From positions 106,627-170,626 of the forward strand of contig JAATGP010000069.1 of NCBI GenBank assembly GCA_015654635.1: DNA of 64,000 bases, written 5' to 3'. This document shows positions 29,285-38,930 of this stretch, one piece after another. How positions within the stretch are numbered: position 1 is the stretch's first letter; every line of letters begins with the position of its first letter. Under the pieces are notes generated by a model that saw only the letters and a list, made by a program, of their open reading frames with translations, was not told where the DNA came from and ran no database searches. Source of the DNA: Alphaproteobacteria bacterium (GTDB taxonomy: Bacteria > Pseudomonadota > Alphaproteobacteria > Micropepsales > Micropepsaceae). The translations under genes and the position numbers were made by a program.

Positions 29285-29337
29285 CTTCTCCACTCTATTT
29301 TTGGGCTGAGCATTCATTGAGCGTTCAGCCGTTGGGT

Positions 29338-31236
29338 TTACTTGGTCAGTGCGGCGTTACCCCAGGTCACGACAGTCGGTTGCATGATGGGTGTCGCATC
29401 GTTTCTGGCGACAAGCTCGATGATTTTCACGCCCTTGACGTTCACCGCCAGCGTTTCGGCCTTCTCGCGAAAACGGGTGGGCTTGCTTTGGGCGAGTAAT
29501 TTGCCGTCGCCGTAAACGGCGAAGGAAACCGGGTGGGTTTTGTCCGGAGAGGAATCGTCGATGCCCACCTCGGTCGTGAAGGTTTTCGCGCCGTTGTTGC
29601 GTACTTCCAGGCGTGAATTGGCCAAGACGCCGATGCCGCTGTCGAAACTCTCGCCGGCAACACGCAGGCTCTGACCGAAGGGCGTGTAGTCGGCTTGCGC
29701 CCCGCCCCAACCGGCGTATTGGGGATGGGCGCCGTTGCCATGCGTGCCGCCCCATGGCTGGGAGCGGAACAGTGTCGGGTCCGGTTGCGGAATTTGCACG
29801 CCGTCCACCGCCGGATTGACGCTTCCCGGCATCTCCGACAGGTATAAGCCGTTTTGCAACTGGCGCGTTCCTTCCGCTTCGAAGATCAGCGTCTGCCGTG
29901 GCGCTAAGGCAAGCTTGGTTTCCTTTTTGAAGGTGATTTTCTTTTTGGTCCAAAGGTCGGTCAGAACGATGTCCTTGTCGGCGGCATATTTGAGGTGCTG
30001 CGCCGTCAGATCGGCATCGACTGCGGCCAAGCCGCGATTGAACACGGCAACGGCTTTCTTGCCGGATGCAAGGGTCTTGACCAGGATCTGAATGTCCTGG
30101 GCGTCATAGGCGAGCACGGCCTGATTGCCCGCCGGATCTTGATTGATCGCGATGATGGCGGGGTTGCTGACGATATCGAGAAGCGCTTTGGGCATTGTGC
30201 GGACGTCGTTGCCGAGAATAAGCGGCGCGTTGATGATCGCCCAGAGTGCGAAATGCGAGCGCGCTTCGGTCAGATGGTCCCCGTCAAAATCGCCGGCCCC
30301 GACATAGAGCATGTCGGGATCGTTCCACGACTTGGGGTGGGCATAGAGCGGCCGGGTCACGGCGGTATCGAAGTTGTAGAGCATCCGCACCCAATGGGGC
30401 GACAGGTCATCGCTGGTCCGCGAGATACTGCCCACGTCTTTGGCCCAGGAGCGCACATCGGCGGAGCCCCATGCGCAAAGCGAAAAGATGAAATCGCCGT
30501 TCGGCTTGTAACGGGCGAGGGCGGTACCGACCTCAGTGTAGAGGTTGCGCACCGCGGTGACGTCAGTTGTGTTGATGTTCCATCCGTCGATCAGCGGCGT
30601 CAATTCGCGGAACTGCCCGGATTTGACGATCGGATTGTCCGCAGTAAACGCGCGCAGCCCGCAGCCGTCGACCTTTATATAGTCAAAGCCCCAATCCTTC
30701 ATGTAAAGCGCGATATCCTGGTCCACGTGACCGTAGAGGCCGATTTCGCGCTCAGCGACACTGCCTTCGGCAAGGTTCGGGACGCCCGGGGAATAGGCTT
30801 GCGAGCAGGAATTGCGCCCCATATCCGAATAAATGCCGGCTTTGAGGCCCATGGCGTGGAGCTTCTCGGTCAAGGGTTTGAAGCTTGTCTCTTCAGCGCT
30901 GCCGACGGCCGCCGAGGGAAACTGCGCGATGCGGATTTGTATGCGGCCGTCGGGCTGACGCCGCTTCTGCCACCAGCCGTCATCCATATTCACATAGCGG
31001 TATCCGCTGGCGGCCAAGCCGGTTTTCACCAGCGCGTCGGCAACGCCCATGATCTTCGCTTCGGTGATGTCCGTGGCAAAGGAATTCCACGAGCTCCAGC
31101 CCATAGGCGGCGTCGTCGCGGAGCCGCCCTGGTAAGCGCTCCATTTGCCGGTTGGTGCCAGGGGATCGGCCTGTGCAATCGAAACGAAGCTCAGCAGGCC
31201 AATGGCCGCCGTGGTTAAGCCTAGGGCCCGCAACAT
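29338..31236 (-). CDS. Alpha-galactosidase, GH27, with C-terminal NPCBM domain
   Basis: A 632-residue exported enzyme hydrolysing terminal alpha-galactose. It has a signal peptide (MLRALGLTTAAIGLLSFVSIAQA). The GH27 barrel begins TPPMGWSSWNSFATDI, with MDDGWW, the nucleophile Asp in DYIKVDGCG and the acid/base Asp in SISRTSDDLS. The catalytic barrel and its beta domain end near residue 450. The C-terminal 150 residues (ADYTPFGQSLRVAGESFDSGIGVLANSRLEV) are an NPCBM-like carbohydrate-binding module. A match to the candidate operator lies about 25 nt upstream of the start. Confidence 0.9.
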   Translation of the reverse strand: MLRALGLTTAAIGLLSFVSIAQADPLAPTGKWSAYQGGSATTPPMGWSSWNSFATDITEAKIMGVADALVKTGLAASGYRYVNMDDGWWQKRRQPDGRIQIRIAQFPSAAVGSAEETSFKPLTEKLHAMGLKAGIYSDMGRNSCSQAYSPGVPNLAEGSVAEREIGLYGHVDQDIALYMKDWGFDYIKVDGCGLRAFTADNPIVKSGQFRELTPLIDGWNINTTDVTAVRNLYTEVGTALARYKPNGDFIFSLCAWGSADVRSWAKDVGSISRTSDDLSPHWVRMLYNFDTAVTRPLYAHPKSWNDPDMLYVGAGDFDGDHLTEARSHFALWAIINAPLILGNDVRTMPKALLDIVSNPAIIAINQDPAGNQAVLAYDAQDIQILVKTLASGKKAVAVFNRGLAAVDADLTAQHLKYAADKDIVLTDLWTKKKITFKKETKLALAPRQTLIFEAEGTRQLQNGLYLSEMPGSVNPAVDGVQIPQPDPTLFRSQPWGGTHGNGAHPQYAGWGGAQADYTPFGQSLRVAGESFDSGIGVLANSRLEVRNNGAKTFTTEVGIDDSSPDKTHPVSFAVYGDGKLLAQSKPTRFREKAETLAVNVKGVKIIELVARNDATPIMQPTVVTWGNAALTK

Positions 31237-31261
31237 TTTATTCCTCCCCTGCTGGGCATTT

Positions 31262-31276
31262 ATTTATCAGACAACT
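31262..31276. promoter_or_regulatory. Candidate GntR operator upstream of the GH27 gene
   Basis: ATTTATCAGACAACT; read on the minus strand this is AGTTGTCTGATAAAT, close to ATTTGTC-T-GACAAAT. It sits at promoter distance from the GH27-SASA pair. Confidence 0.55.
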
Positions 31277-31626
31277 GAAAGAGCGTTTTGCCGTTTCGTC
31301 AACCAGGATAACCGGCACCAAGGCGCGATTTTGGGTCTTGCGAGCGAAAATGACACGGCGAGCGCCGCCCGCCCATGGTTGGTTTTGGCGAGCCTTAGCA
31401 AAGCCACCGAAGGCTTCCGGCTTCTGTCTTCGTCCGCTATCATTATCATTATAAGGTTGTGGACTTACTCGCGTTTGTAGAATTCTGAGATAGTGTCGTC
31501 GTCTCAATCGCTTAACGACGGTCAATGCGCGTTCGAGAGGCAGCCGCCACGGCGCAGTAATCCTCGCAGCCGCAACATTACGGTCTGCCGGCCGGACAAA
31601 AAAATGTCCCGTGCCGCTCTTTTCTT

Positions 31627-31641
31627 AATTGTCCGACAAGT
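31627..31641. promoter_or_regulatory. Candidate GntR operator upstream of the esterase gene
   Basis: AATTGTCCGACAAGT contains the perfect palindrome TTGTC-C-GACAA, 56 nt before the esterase start. It is the most symmetrical copy of the recurring motif. The rest of the 31237-31696 divergent region holds no gene I can recognise. Confidence 0.6.
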
Positions 31642-31696
31642 TATTGTAGGCAGCGAACAGTCCCGCGCAAAGCGGGCGTAGGGGAGGAGAGAATTC

Positions 31697-32773
31697 ATGT
31701 TGCTTCGCCGTTTCGCGCAGCTTGGAAGTGTTCTCGTAGCTTTGTCGGCGTTGGCCCATGCGCAGCCAGCGGAGGCTACCAAGCCGCCATTGATCGTGCC
31801 CCCGCCGGTTACCGGTGCAGCCCCCGTCATCGTCGAACGCATTAAGGTCCATGGCGTTTCGCTGGAAGGCAATCTTGAAGGCGACTCGCCGGATCGCGAT
31901 GTGATCGTCTATCTGCCGCCCAACTATAACAAAGATGTAAAGCGCCGTTATCCGGTGCTCTATGCGCTGCACGGCTATTCGATCAGCAATGAGAAGTGGA
32001 CCACGGAAATCCACACGCCGCAGACGATCGAAGGCGCCTTCGCCACCGGTTCGCGCGAGATGATCGTCGTGCTGGCCAATGCCCAAACCCTGCACAACGG
32101 TTCGATGTATTCGAACTCACCGACGACAGGCAATTGGGAAGACTTCATCTCCCGCGATTTGGTCAGCTATATCGACAGCCACTATCGCACGCTTGCAAAG
32201 CGGGAGAGCCGCGGCATCGCCGGTCATTCGATGGGCGGCTACGGGACCACGCGCATCGCCATGCGCCACCCCGATGTTTTTTCGGTGTTCTATGCCATGA
32301 GCCCGTGCTGCATGTCTGCCCGCGGCGCACCAGCGCCGGAAATGGCCAAGAAGATGGAAGAGGCCAAGGCCACCGGCAATTCGGCGGGGCTGGATTTCTT
32401 CACACGCGCCACCTTTGCCAGTGCCGCTGCTTGGTCGCCGAATCCGAAGGAGCCGCCGCTTTACATCGATCTGCCGACCAAGGACGGTGTGCCCCAGCCG
32501 GCGATTATGGCCAAATGGGCGGCGAACGCGCCGCTCGCCATGGTCGATCAGTACATTGCCAACCTGCGCCAATACAAAGCGATTGCGCTCGACGTTGGCG
32601 ACCTCGACGGCTTGAAGACGGACACTGCCGAACTGCATCGCATCCTGGATACCTACGGCATCGCCAACACGTTTGAGCTCTATAGCGGTGATCACGTCAG
32701 CAATGTCGCCGACCGCTGGCAAAATCACGTGATGCCGTTCTTCAGCAAGTATCTGGTTGGCGAAACCAAATAG
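31697..32773 (+). CDS. Exported alpha/beta-hydrolase esterase (esterase D / feruloyl esterase-like)
   Basis: A 358-residue secreted serine esterase. It has a signal peptide (MLLRRFAQLGSVLVALSALAHA). The fold shows VYLPPNYNKDVKRRYPVLYALHGY and the nucleophile elbow GIAGHSMGGYG, with the catalytic Asp region in DVGDLDGLK and the His in YSGDHVSNV. This arrangement is typical of the tannase/feruloyl or acetylxylan esterase D-type family, so an ester on the xylan side chains is a reasonable substrate, but this is an inference. It leads a same-strand group with GH95, a type-B carboxylesterase and GH51. The spacing to the GH95 start is 27 nt. Confidence 0.75.
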   Translation: MLLRRFAQLGSVLVALSALAHAQPAEATKPPLIVPPPVTGAAPVIVERIKVHGVSLEGNLEGDSPDRDVIVYLPPNYNKDVKRRYPVLYALHGYSISNEKWTTEIHTPQTIEGAFATGSREMIVVLANAQTLHNGSMYSNSPTTGNWEDFISRDLVSYIDSHYRTLAKRESRGIAGHSMGGYGTTRIAMRHPDVFSVFYAMSPCCMSARGAPAPEMAKKMEEAKATGNSAGLDFFTRATFASAAAWSPNPKEPPLYIDLPTKDGVPQPAIMAKWAANAPLAMVDQYIANLRQYKAIALDVGDLDGLKTDTAELHRILDTYGIANTFELYSGDHVSNVADRWQNHVMPFFSKYLVGETK

Positions 32774-32800
32774 GCTAGCCCCCACGCGAGGGGAGTGATC

Positions 32801-35227
32801 ATGACGAACGCCTCGCGACGCATAAGGCGGCGCACGTTCTTGGCAGGTACAAGCGCGTGCGTCGCCGTTCGACCGGCATCTTCGGCTATATGGCAGGAGC
32901 GGATCAGCGATTCTGGTCTCGCGCTCTGCTACGACTGGCCTGCGGATCGCTGGGTGGAGGCGCTGCCGGTCGGCAACGGTCGTATCGCAGCGATGGTGTA
33001 TGGCCGGGTCCGGCAGGAGCGCCTTCAACTTAACGAAGGCACGCTCTGGGCTGGCTCTCCCTACGACCCCGCCAATCCGGATGCGCTAGAGGCTTTGCCC
33101 GAGGTCCGTCGCTTGGTGGCGGAGGAGCGTTTCAAGGAGGCGATGGATCTCGCCTCCCGGACGATGATGGCCAAGCCTCTCAGTCAGCAGCCTTATGGCT
33201 CGGCCGGCGATGTTTTCCTCGATTTTTCTGATCAGAACTATACCGGCGGCTATCACCGGTCGCTCGATCTCACCACGGCGATTGCGCAGACGCGCTTACA
33301 GGTCCCCGGCGGTGTCATTTCGCGTGAAGTTTTTGTCAGCGAGCCGGATCAAGTCATCGTCGTGCGTCTGATCGCCAGTGGCAGCGCCAAGCTCAGCTGT
33401 GACATTCGATATCGGCATCCGAAGGACGCCGTTGCCGAGTGGCGACCGAAAGACGGTATCGTCACCCGGGAGCATGCCGGACTGGTTGATTGGGACCAGC
33501 GGGAAGATATCGCCCGTGACAACCGCCCATCCGGTCTGGCGGTGGCCGCGGATGGGCCCAAGGCACTTCTGGTGACGGGGCGCAACGTCGAAACCGCTGG
33601 TATTCCGGCCGGGTTACACTATGCGGTGCGCATTGCCGCCGGCGGAGATGGCCAAATTTTGGCGCATGATGATGTGCTTTCTGTCCGCGATGCGCATGTG
33701 GTGACGCTGGTCATTGCTCTGGCGACGAGCTTCGTGTCTCCGGCGCGGGTTGACGCCGACCCCGTTGCCGCCGTGCGTCAAACCTGCGATGCGGCGATCG
33801 TCAAGCGATATACGGCGTTGCGCCAAGACCACGTGGCTGCTCACCGCCGTCTTTTCGATCGCTTCTCGATTAAGCTCGGCCGATCCGCGGCGGACGAACG
33901 CGGCACGATTGACCGCCGCATCGTTCGCGGGGCAGAGAGCCTCCCGGCGCTTTACGTTCAATATGCCCGGTATCTGATGATTTCATCATCGCGTGGCACC
34001 GGTCAGCCCGCCAATTTGCAAGGCATCTGGAATGAGGGCGTCAATCCGCCCTGGGGCTCCAAATACACGATCAACATCAACACGCAGATGAATTACTGGC
34101 CGGTTGCGTCCCTCAATCTCGGCGAATGCTATGAGCCATTGATCCGGATGGTAGAGGAACTGGCGCTCACCGGCGCGCATACCGCCAAGGTCATGTATGG
34201 CGCGCGCGGCTGGGTGGCGCATCACAATACCGATCTGTGGCGCGCCTCGGCGCCGGTCGATGGTCCGTTCTGGGGTCTGTGGCCTATGGGCGGCGCCTGG
34301 CTCTGCAATGCGTTATGGGACTATTACGACCACAGCCGCGATCGCGTGGTGTTGAACCGCCTCTATCCGTTGCTGAAAGGCGCCAGCCAATTCTTCCTCG
34401 ACACGCTCATTGAGGACCCGAAGGGGCGCGGGTTGGTAACCTCCCCTTCGCTATCGCCGGAGAACGCGCATCACGCCGATGTATCGATCTGTGCCGGTCC
34501 GGCAATGGATCGCCAGATCCTGCGCGACCTCTTCGCCCGCACGCTTGAAGCCCACACCATGGTGAAAGATCCGGATGGGGAATTTTATGCGGCCGTGGCC
34601 GCTGCTCGCGCGCGCTTGCCTGAGGATCGTATCGGGGGGCAAGGCCAGTTGCAGGAATGGCTGGAGGATTGGGATGCGGGTGCGCCCGAGCAAAACCACC
34701 GCCATGTCTCTCATCTCTATGGCGTCTACCCCAGCGGTCAGATCAACGTGCGCGACACGCCAGCTCTGATCGCGGCAGCCAAGGTGAGTCTCAACACGCG
34801 CGGCGATCTTTCGACCGGTTGGGCCACCGCATGGCGGCTATGCCTTTGGGCGCGGATGGGCGAGGGCGAACGCGCCTATCGCATCCTGCAGGGTCTGCTT
34901 GGTCCCCAACGAACCTATCCCAATCTGTTCGACGCTCATCCGCCGTTTCAGATCGACGGTAATTTCGGCGGCAGTGCCGGCATTCTGGAGATGATCGTGC
35001 AGTCTTGGGGCGGCGAAGTTCGCATTCTGCCCGCATTGCCCAAGGCTTGGAGCGAGGGCCATGTCGCCGGGCTTAAGCTGCGCGGCGGCGGCGAGCTGTC
35101 GTTGCGCTGGAAAAACGGCGCGCTGACATCGCTGCGTCTCAGCGGCCCGGCGGGTTCCGACATCCGCGTCCGCTATCGCGATACGCTGAAGGTTCTTCAT
35201 TTCGACGCCCATGGACGGACGTCTTAG
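32801..35227 (+). CDS. Glycoside hydrolase family 95 (alpha-L-fucosidase / alpha-L-galactosidase)
   Basis: An 808-residue exported exo-enzyme removing terminal alpha-L-fucose or alpha-L-galactose by inversion. The start at 32801 is preceded by GAGGGGAG. The N-terminus NASRRIRRRTFLAGTSA looks like a twin-arginine signal. The N-terminal beta-sandwich shows EALPVGNGRIAAMVYG and LNEGTLWAGSPYDP. The (alpha/alpha)6 catalytic domain contains LQGIWNEGVNPPWGSKYTIN and NTQMNYWPVASLNLGE, with acidic residues of the GH95 active site, and later HRHVSHLYGVYPS and NLFDAHPPFQIDGNFG. Its length is typical. Some GH95 enzymes act on L-galactose of maize-type xylan, which would suit this locus. Confidence 0.9.
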   Translation: MTNASRRIRRRTFLAGTSACVAVRPASSAIWQERISDSGLALCYDWPADRWVEALPVGNGRIAAMVYGRVRQERLQLNEGTLWAGSPYDPANPDALEALPEVRRLVAEERFKEAMDLASRTMMAKPLSQQPYGSAGDVFLDFSDQNYTGGYHRSLDLTTAIAQTRLQVPGGVISREVFVSEPDQVIVVRLIASGSAKLSCDIRYRHPKDAVAEWRPKDGIVTREHAGLVDWDQREDIARDNRPSGLAVAADGPKALLVTGRNVETAGIPAGLHYAVRIAAGGDGQILAHDDVLSVRDAHVVTLVIALATSFVSPARVDADPVAAVRQTCDAAIVKRYTALRQDHVAAHRRLFDRFSIKLGRSAADERGTIDRRIVRGAESLPALYVQYARYLMISSSRGTGQPANLQGIWNEGVNPPWGSKYTININTQMNYWPVASLNLGECYEPLIRMVEELALTGAHTAKVMYGARGWVAHHNTDLWRASAPVDGPFWGLWPMGGAWLCNALWDYYDHSRDRVVLNRLYPLLKGASQFFLDTLIEDPKGRGLVTSPSLSPENAHHADVSICAGPAMDRQILRDLFARTLEAHTMVKDPDGEFYAAVAAARARLPEDRIGGQGQLQEWLEDWDAGAPEQNHRHVSHLYGVYPSGQINVRDTPALIAAAKVSLNTRGDLSTGWATAWRLCLWARMGEGERAYRILQGLLGPQRTYPNLFDAHPPFQIDGNFGGSAGILEMIVQSWGGEVRILPALPKAWSEGHVAGLKLRGGGELSLRWKNGALTSLRLSGPAGSDIRVRYRDTLKVLHFDAHGRTS

Positions 35228-35262
35228 GCTTGATGCCTGGGACAACTATAGGGGAGGGGATT

Positions 35263-36846
35263 ATGAAATTCGGACATCTGACATGGCTGGTGCTGGCGGC
35301 AAGCTTGACGGCACCGGCGCTGGCTGCGCCGCTGGCCCATACCCAAGTGGAGCAGGGCAAAATCACAGGCCGCGTCAGCGGCACTGTTTCTGCCTATCTT
35401 GGCATTCCCTACGCCGCGCCGCCGGTTGGCGCGTTGCGCTGGCGCGCGCCGGAACCGGCAGCGAAATGGCAGGGTCAACGTCAAGCCACCGCTTATGGCG
35501 CCGACTGCATGCAGGTCATTACGCCGAACGGTCATGGGCCGTGGACCTGGGAGTACAGCGCGCAAGGGCCGGTCAGCGAAAATTGCCTGTTCGTCAATGT
35601 CTGGACACCGGCTGCAAGCGCCACGGAAAAACTGCCGGTCCTGTTCTGGATACATGGTGGCGGTTATATCGAGGGCTCGAGTTCGATTGCGATCTACGAC
35701 GGCGCCAAGCTCGCGGCCAAGGGCGTCATCGTCGTAAGCATCAATTACCGTCTCGGTTCCCTGGGATTTCTGGCACATCCGGCACTGTCGGCCGAATCTG
35801 CCGATCACGTCTCGGGCAACTACGGCGTGCTGGACACGATCGCCGCACTGAATTGGGTGAAGCGAAACATTGCCGCGTTCGGCGGTGATCCCGCGCGCGT
35901 AACGATTTGGGGCCAGTCCGCGGGTGCGGGCATGGTCACCAATCTCATGTTTGCGCCGAAGGCCAAAGGTTTGTTCGCTGGCGCCATCGCAGAGAGCGGT
36001 GTCGGCGGTGGTCTGGCGCTGAACGGTTTGAAAGACGCGGAAGCGGCTGGCGCGGAATTCGCTGCAGCGATGGGTGCCAAGACCGCGGCTGAGCTGCGCG
36101 CTCTTCCGGCGGATCGGTTGTTGAACCAGGCCGTCCCGCAAGCAAACGCACCGCGCCGCGTACGCTGGTTCGCCCCCTTCGTGGATGGGGCTGTGATACC
36201 GGATCAGCACGAAAATCTGACCGCGGCGGGGCGGTTCAACGCCACGCCGGTCCTCACCGGCCTTACCGCCGATGAGAATAGCCCGATGTTTCCGAAATTC
36301 GGAGCGATGACTGCGGAGGAGTGCAGCGCGGCGTTCGCGCGGCTGACCAGACCGATGGAGGCGGAGTTTCGCGCGGAATATCTGAAGCCGGACACCGATT
36401 GCAACGCCGCCGTGAAGGTGTTGTTGCGTGACCGCGGCCTCGCCGGAACATATCTTTGGACCTCGAAGCGGCTGCAAGCGTCGTCTCAGCCGGTCTTTGT
36501 CTATCTTTACCGGCATGCGGAACCCGGCACGGATGCGGCACGCTATGGCTCGTTCCATTCTGCCGATATCACTTATGTCTTCCAAAGCTTGGACAAGACG
36601 CCTGAGCGTCCCTTCACCGGCAAGGATCGCGAGATTTCATCGCAAGTGTCCGATTACTGGATCAACTTCGTGAAGACCGGCAATCCGAACGGGAGTGCGT
36701 TGCCGCAATGGCCAGCAGCGGACCTGACGGCGCAAATGCTTATGGAAACGGGTGACGATCTGCACGCCCGGCCCGCCTTGCCGCCGGAAAAGCGCAAGCT
36801 GATGGAAGAATTTATCCGCCGCGGCGGAATGGTCGGCATGTTCTGA
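35263..36846 (+). CDS. Type-B carboxylesterase family protein, exported
   Basis: A 527-residue secreted carboxylesterase. The start at 35263 (MKFGHLTWLVLAASLTAPALAA) follows GGGGAGGGGATT, and the leader is a signal peptide. Family features in order are YLGIPYAAPPVGALRWRAPEP, the oxyanion-hole WIHGGGYIEGSS, the nucleophile elbow TIWGQSAGAGM, the acid region TADENSPMF and the catalytic His region GSFHSADITYVF. It lies 35 nt downstream of GH95 and 52 nt before GH51, within the same apparent operon. The natural ester is unknown; acyl groups on plant cell-wall sugars are likely. Confidence 0.82.
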   Translation: MKFGHLTWLVLAASLTAPALAAPLAHTQVEQGKITGRVSGTVSAYLGIPYAAPPVGALRWRAPEPAAKWQGQRQATAYGADCMQVITPNGHGPWTWEYSAQGPVSENCLFVNVWTPAASATEKLPVLFWIHGGGYIEGSSSIAIYDGAKLAAKGVIVVSINYRLGSLGFLAHPALSAESADHVSGNYGVLDTIAALNWVKRNIAAFGGDPARVTIWGQSAGAGMVTNLMFAPKAKGLFAGAIAESGVGGGLALNGLKDAEAAGAEFAAAMGAKTAAELRALPADRLLNQAVPQANAPRRVRWFAPFVDGAVIPDQHENLTAAGRFNATPVLTGLTADENSPMFPKFGAMTAEECSAAFARLTRPMEAEFRAEYLKPDTDCNAAVKVLLRDRGLAGTYLWTSKRLQASSQPVFVYLYRHAEPGTDAARYGSFHSADITYVFQSLDKTPERPFTGKDREISSQVSDYWINFVKTGNPNGSALPQWPAADLTAQMLMETGDDLHARPALPPEKRKLMEEFIRRGGMVGMF

Positions 36847-36898
36847 GCGGGGAATCCACAATGCGCCAGCAGCTCCGGCCATCAATCAGGGAGAAGGC

Positions 36899-38512
36899 AT
36901 GAAAATGAATATTGTTTCTTGGACCAAAGGTGCTGTGACGGCGGTCGTGTTGACTGCGCTCGCCGCGCCCGCAAACGCTGCGCCCGCAAACGCTGCGCCC
37001 CCCGCGGCGACGATGCTGACCATTCGCGCCGATCATGCGGGGGCGGTCATCAACAAGTATGTCTATGGCCAGTTTTCCGAGCATCTTGGAACCGGGATCT
37101 ATGGCGGCATCTATGTCGGTGAAAACTCGCCCATTCCCAACACGCGTGGTTTTCGCAACGATGTGATCGCGGCGCTCAAGGACCTTTCGGTTCCTCTGGT
37201 GCGTTGGCCGGGAGGATGTTTTGCCGACGAGTATCATTGGCGTGACGGCATCGGTCCGAAGAACAAGCGGACGACCCGCATCAACACCAATTGGGGCGGG
37301 GTTCCCGATCCCAATACGTTCGGCACTCACGAGTTCTTCGATTTCGTCGAGATGATCGGCGCCGATGCCTATGTCAACGCCAATATGGGAACCGGAACGG
37401 CGGCGGAAGCGGCCCAGTGGCTCGAATATATGACCGGCGATCAAGACACCTCGCTGGTCAAGGAACGCAAAGCCAATGGCCGTGACAAGCCCTTCAAGGT
37501 TTCGGTTTATGCCTTGGGCAACGAGACCTGGGGCTGCGGCGGCAATATGCGGGGCGAGTATTACGCCGACCAATACAATCAGTGGGCCACCTTCGCCAAG
37601 ACGGCGCAGAAGCCCGCTCCGCTCATGCTGGCGAGTGGAGACCGCGATGGCGCCGCGACTGACTTCACCGAAGTCTTGATGAAGAACCGGCGCGCCAAAA
37701 TGGATGCCATCTCGATGCACTACTACACGGTGCTGGGGTCCAATTGGATCAACAAGGACGATGCGACCGGCTTCAACGAAGAGGGCTGGATCAGAATTCT
37801 CGCCAATACCGTCAAGATGGACGGCTATATCAAGAAGCACGACGAGATCATGACGGCGGCGGAAAAGGCAGTCGCGGCAGACGGGCCCAAGAACAAAGTC
37901 GCACTGTACGTCGATGAATGGGGCACCTGGTACAAGCCCGAGCCGGGCTCCAATCCAGGATTCCTCGTCCAGCAGAACACCATTCGCGATGCCATCGTTG
38001 CGGCGGCGAATTTCAACATCTTCCACAAATATGCCGATCGCGTGCAGACGACCTCGATCGCCCAGACGGTCAATGTGCTGCAGGCGATGATCCTGACCGA
38101 TGGCCCCAAGATGCTGAAGACGCCGACTTATCACGTCTTCCGCATGTATAAGCCGTTCCAGGATGCGACGTCCCTGCCGGTGGAGATCAAGACCGGCAGC
38201 TATAGTTACGGCAGTTGGACTGTCCCGCAGGTGAGTGCGTCCGCAGCCAAGACCAAGACTGGTATGATTGTCGTTGGTCTGGCCAATCTCGATCCGCACA
38301 ACACGGCCAGCATCTTGGCAACACTGACGGGCCCGGTAGCAGGGCAGGTGAAAGGCGAGATTCTCACGGCCGAAGCCATGGATGCTCACAACACCTTCGA
38401 CAATCCCAATCTCGTCCACCCCGTCGCGTTTGACGGCGCCAAGCTAGAGGGCGGCAAGCTGACACTGAGTTTGCCGGCCAAGTCGGTCGTGGTCCTGACG
38501 ATCGCGCCGTAG
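36899..38512 (+). CDS. Alpha-L-arabinofuranosidase, GH51
   Basis: A 537-residue exported retaining enzyme releasing L-arabinofuranose from arabinoxylan or arabinan fragments. The catalytic domain shows YGQFSEHLGTGIYGGIYVGE and VRWPGGCFADEYHW. The acid/base Glu is in YALGNETWGCGG and the nucleophile Glu in LYVDEWGTWY, and a C-terminal beta domain follows. The signal peptide carries two exact 15-nt tandem copies coding APANA-APANA. Many GH51 enzymes are intracellular, so the leader is noteworthy. It ends an apparent four-gene unit and is followed by a strong terminator. Confidence 0.92.
   Translation: MKMNIVSWTKGAVTAVVLTALAAPANAAPANAAPPAATMLTIRADHAGAVINKYVYGQFSEHLGTGIYGGIYVGENSPIPNTRGFRNDVIAALKDLSVPLVRWPGGCFADEYHWRDGIGPKNKRTTRINTNWGGVPDPNTFGTHEFFDFVEMIGADAYVNANMGTGTAAEAAQWLEYMTGDQDTSLVKERKANGRDKPFKVSVYALGNETWGCGGNMRGEYYADQYNQWATFAKTAQKPAPLMLASGDRDGAATDFTEVLMKNRRAKMDAISMHYYTVLGSNWINKDDATGFNEEGWIRILANTVKMDGYIKKHDEIMTAAEKAVAADGPKNKVALYVDEWGTWYKPEPGSNPGFLVQQNTIRDAIVAAANFNIFHKYADRVQTTSIAQTVNVLQAMILTDGPKMLKTPTYHVFRMYKPFQDATSLPVEIKTGSYSYGSWTVPQVSASAAKTKTGMIVVGLANLDPHNTASILATLTGPVAGQVKGEILTAEAMDAHNTFDNPNLVHPVAFDGAKLEGGKLTLSLPAKSVVVLTIAP
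36965..36994 (+). repeat. Two tandem 15-nt copies in the GH51 signal peptide
   Basis: GCGCCCGCAAACGCT occurs twice head to tail, adding five residues (APANA) near the signal-peptidase site, and a partial third copy follows. It is probably a slippage duplication and preserves the frame. Confidence 0.85.
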
Positions 38513-38545
38513 CCGGAAAAACGTTTCGCTTAACGTTTCCCTCTG

Positions 38546-38588
38546 GGAGCGGAGCTCGTTGCAGGCGGCTCCGCTCCTTTTGTTTTTT
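38546..38588 (+). terminator. Rho-independent terminator after GH51
   Basis: GGAGCGGAGC pairs perfectly with GCTCCGCTCC over a 12-nt loop, followed by TTTTGTTTTTT. Confidence 0.92.
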
Positions 38589-38847
38589 GCACTAATAGTA
38601 CGAGAATATAATCGAGACTGTGATTTAGAGATCGTGCACCACTCAGACTCTGTATGAGAAGACGATTTACGCGACGCGGATCATCGTGTGGCTAAAGACA
38701 CGAGAAAAATCCAGTATTTTAGATATTATTTTCGATCATAACCGTATGCACAAAGCGCATAACTGCCATCCGATGGTTCCGGTAACAATGTGGCTTTTCT
38801 ACTACATGACTGACACAACGTACAAAACGTAAAGACAAACGTTTTTC

Positions 38848-38862
38848 ATTTGTCTGTCAAAT
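38848..38862. promoter_or_regulatory. Candidate GntR operator upstream of the truncated TBDR
   Basis: ATTTGTCTGTCAAAT matches the recurring palindrome except at one position. It lies in an AT-rich, promoter-like stretch (38590-38870), about 70 nt before a GTG with a strong ribosome site. Confidence 0.55.
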
Positions 38863-38930
38863 GATCGGAATCGGAGTAACGTCCCCAATGTGATGCTCGT
38901 TGCAAAACGAGTTCACGGGAGGGGGCGGGC

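Noticed and set aside
36812-38419. 535-codon minus-strand ORF
   Set aside because: It is antisense to the GH51 gene with intact catalytic motifs; it is a high-GC shadow frame.
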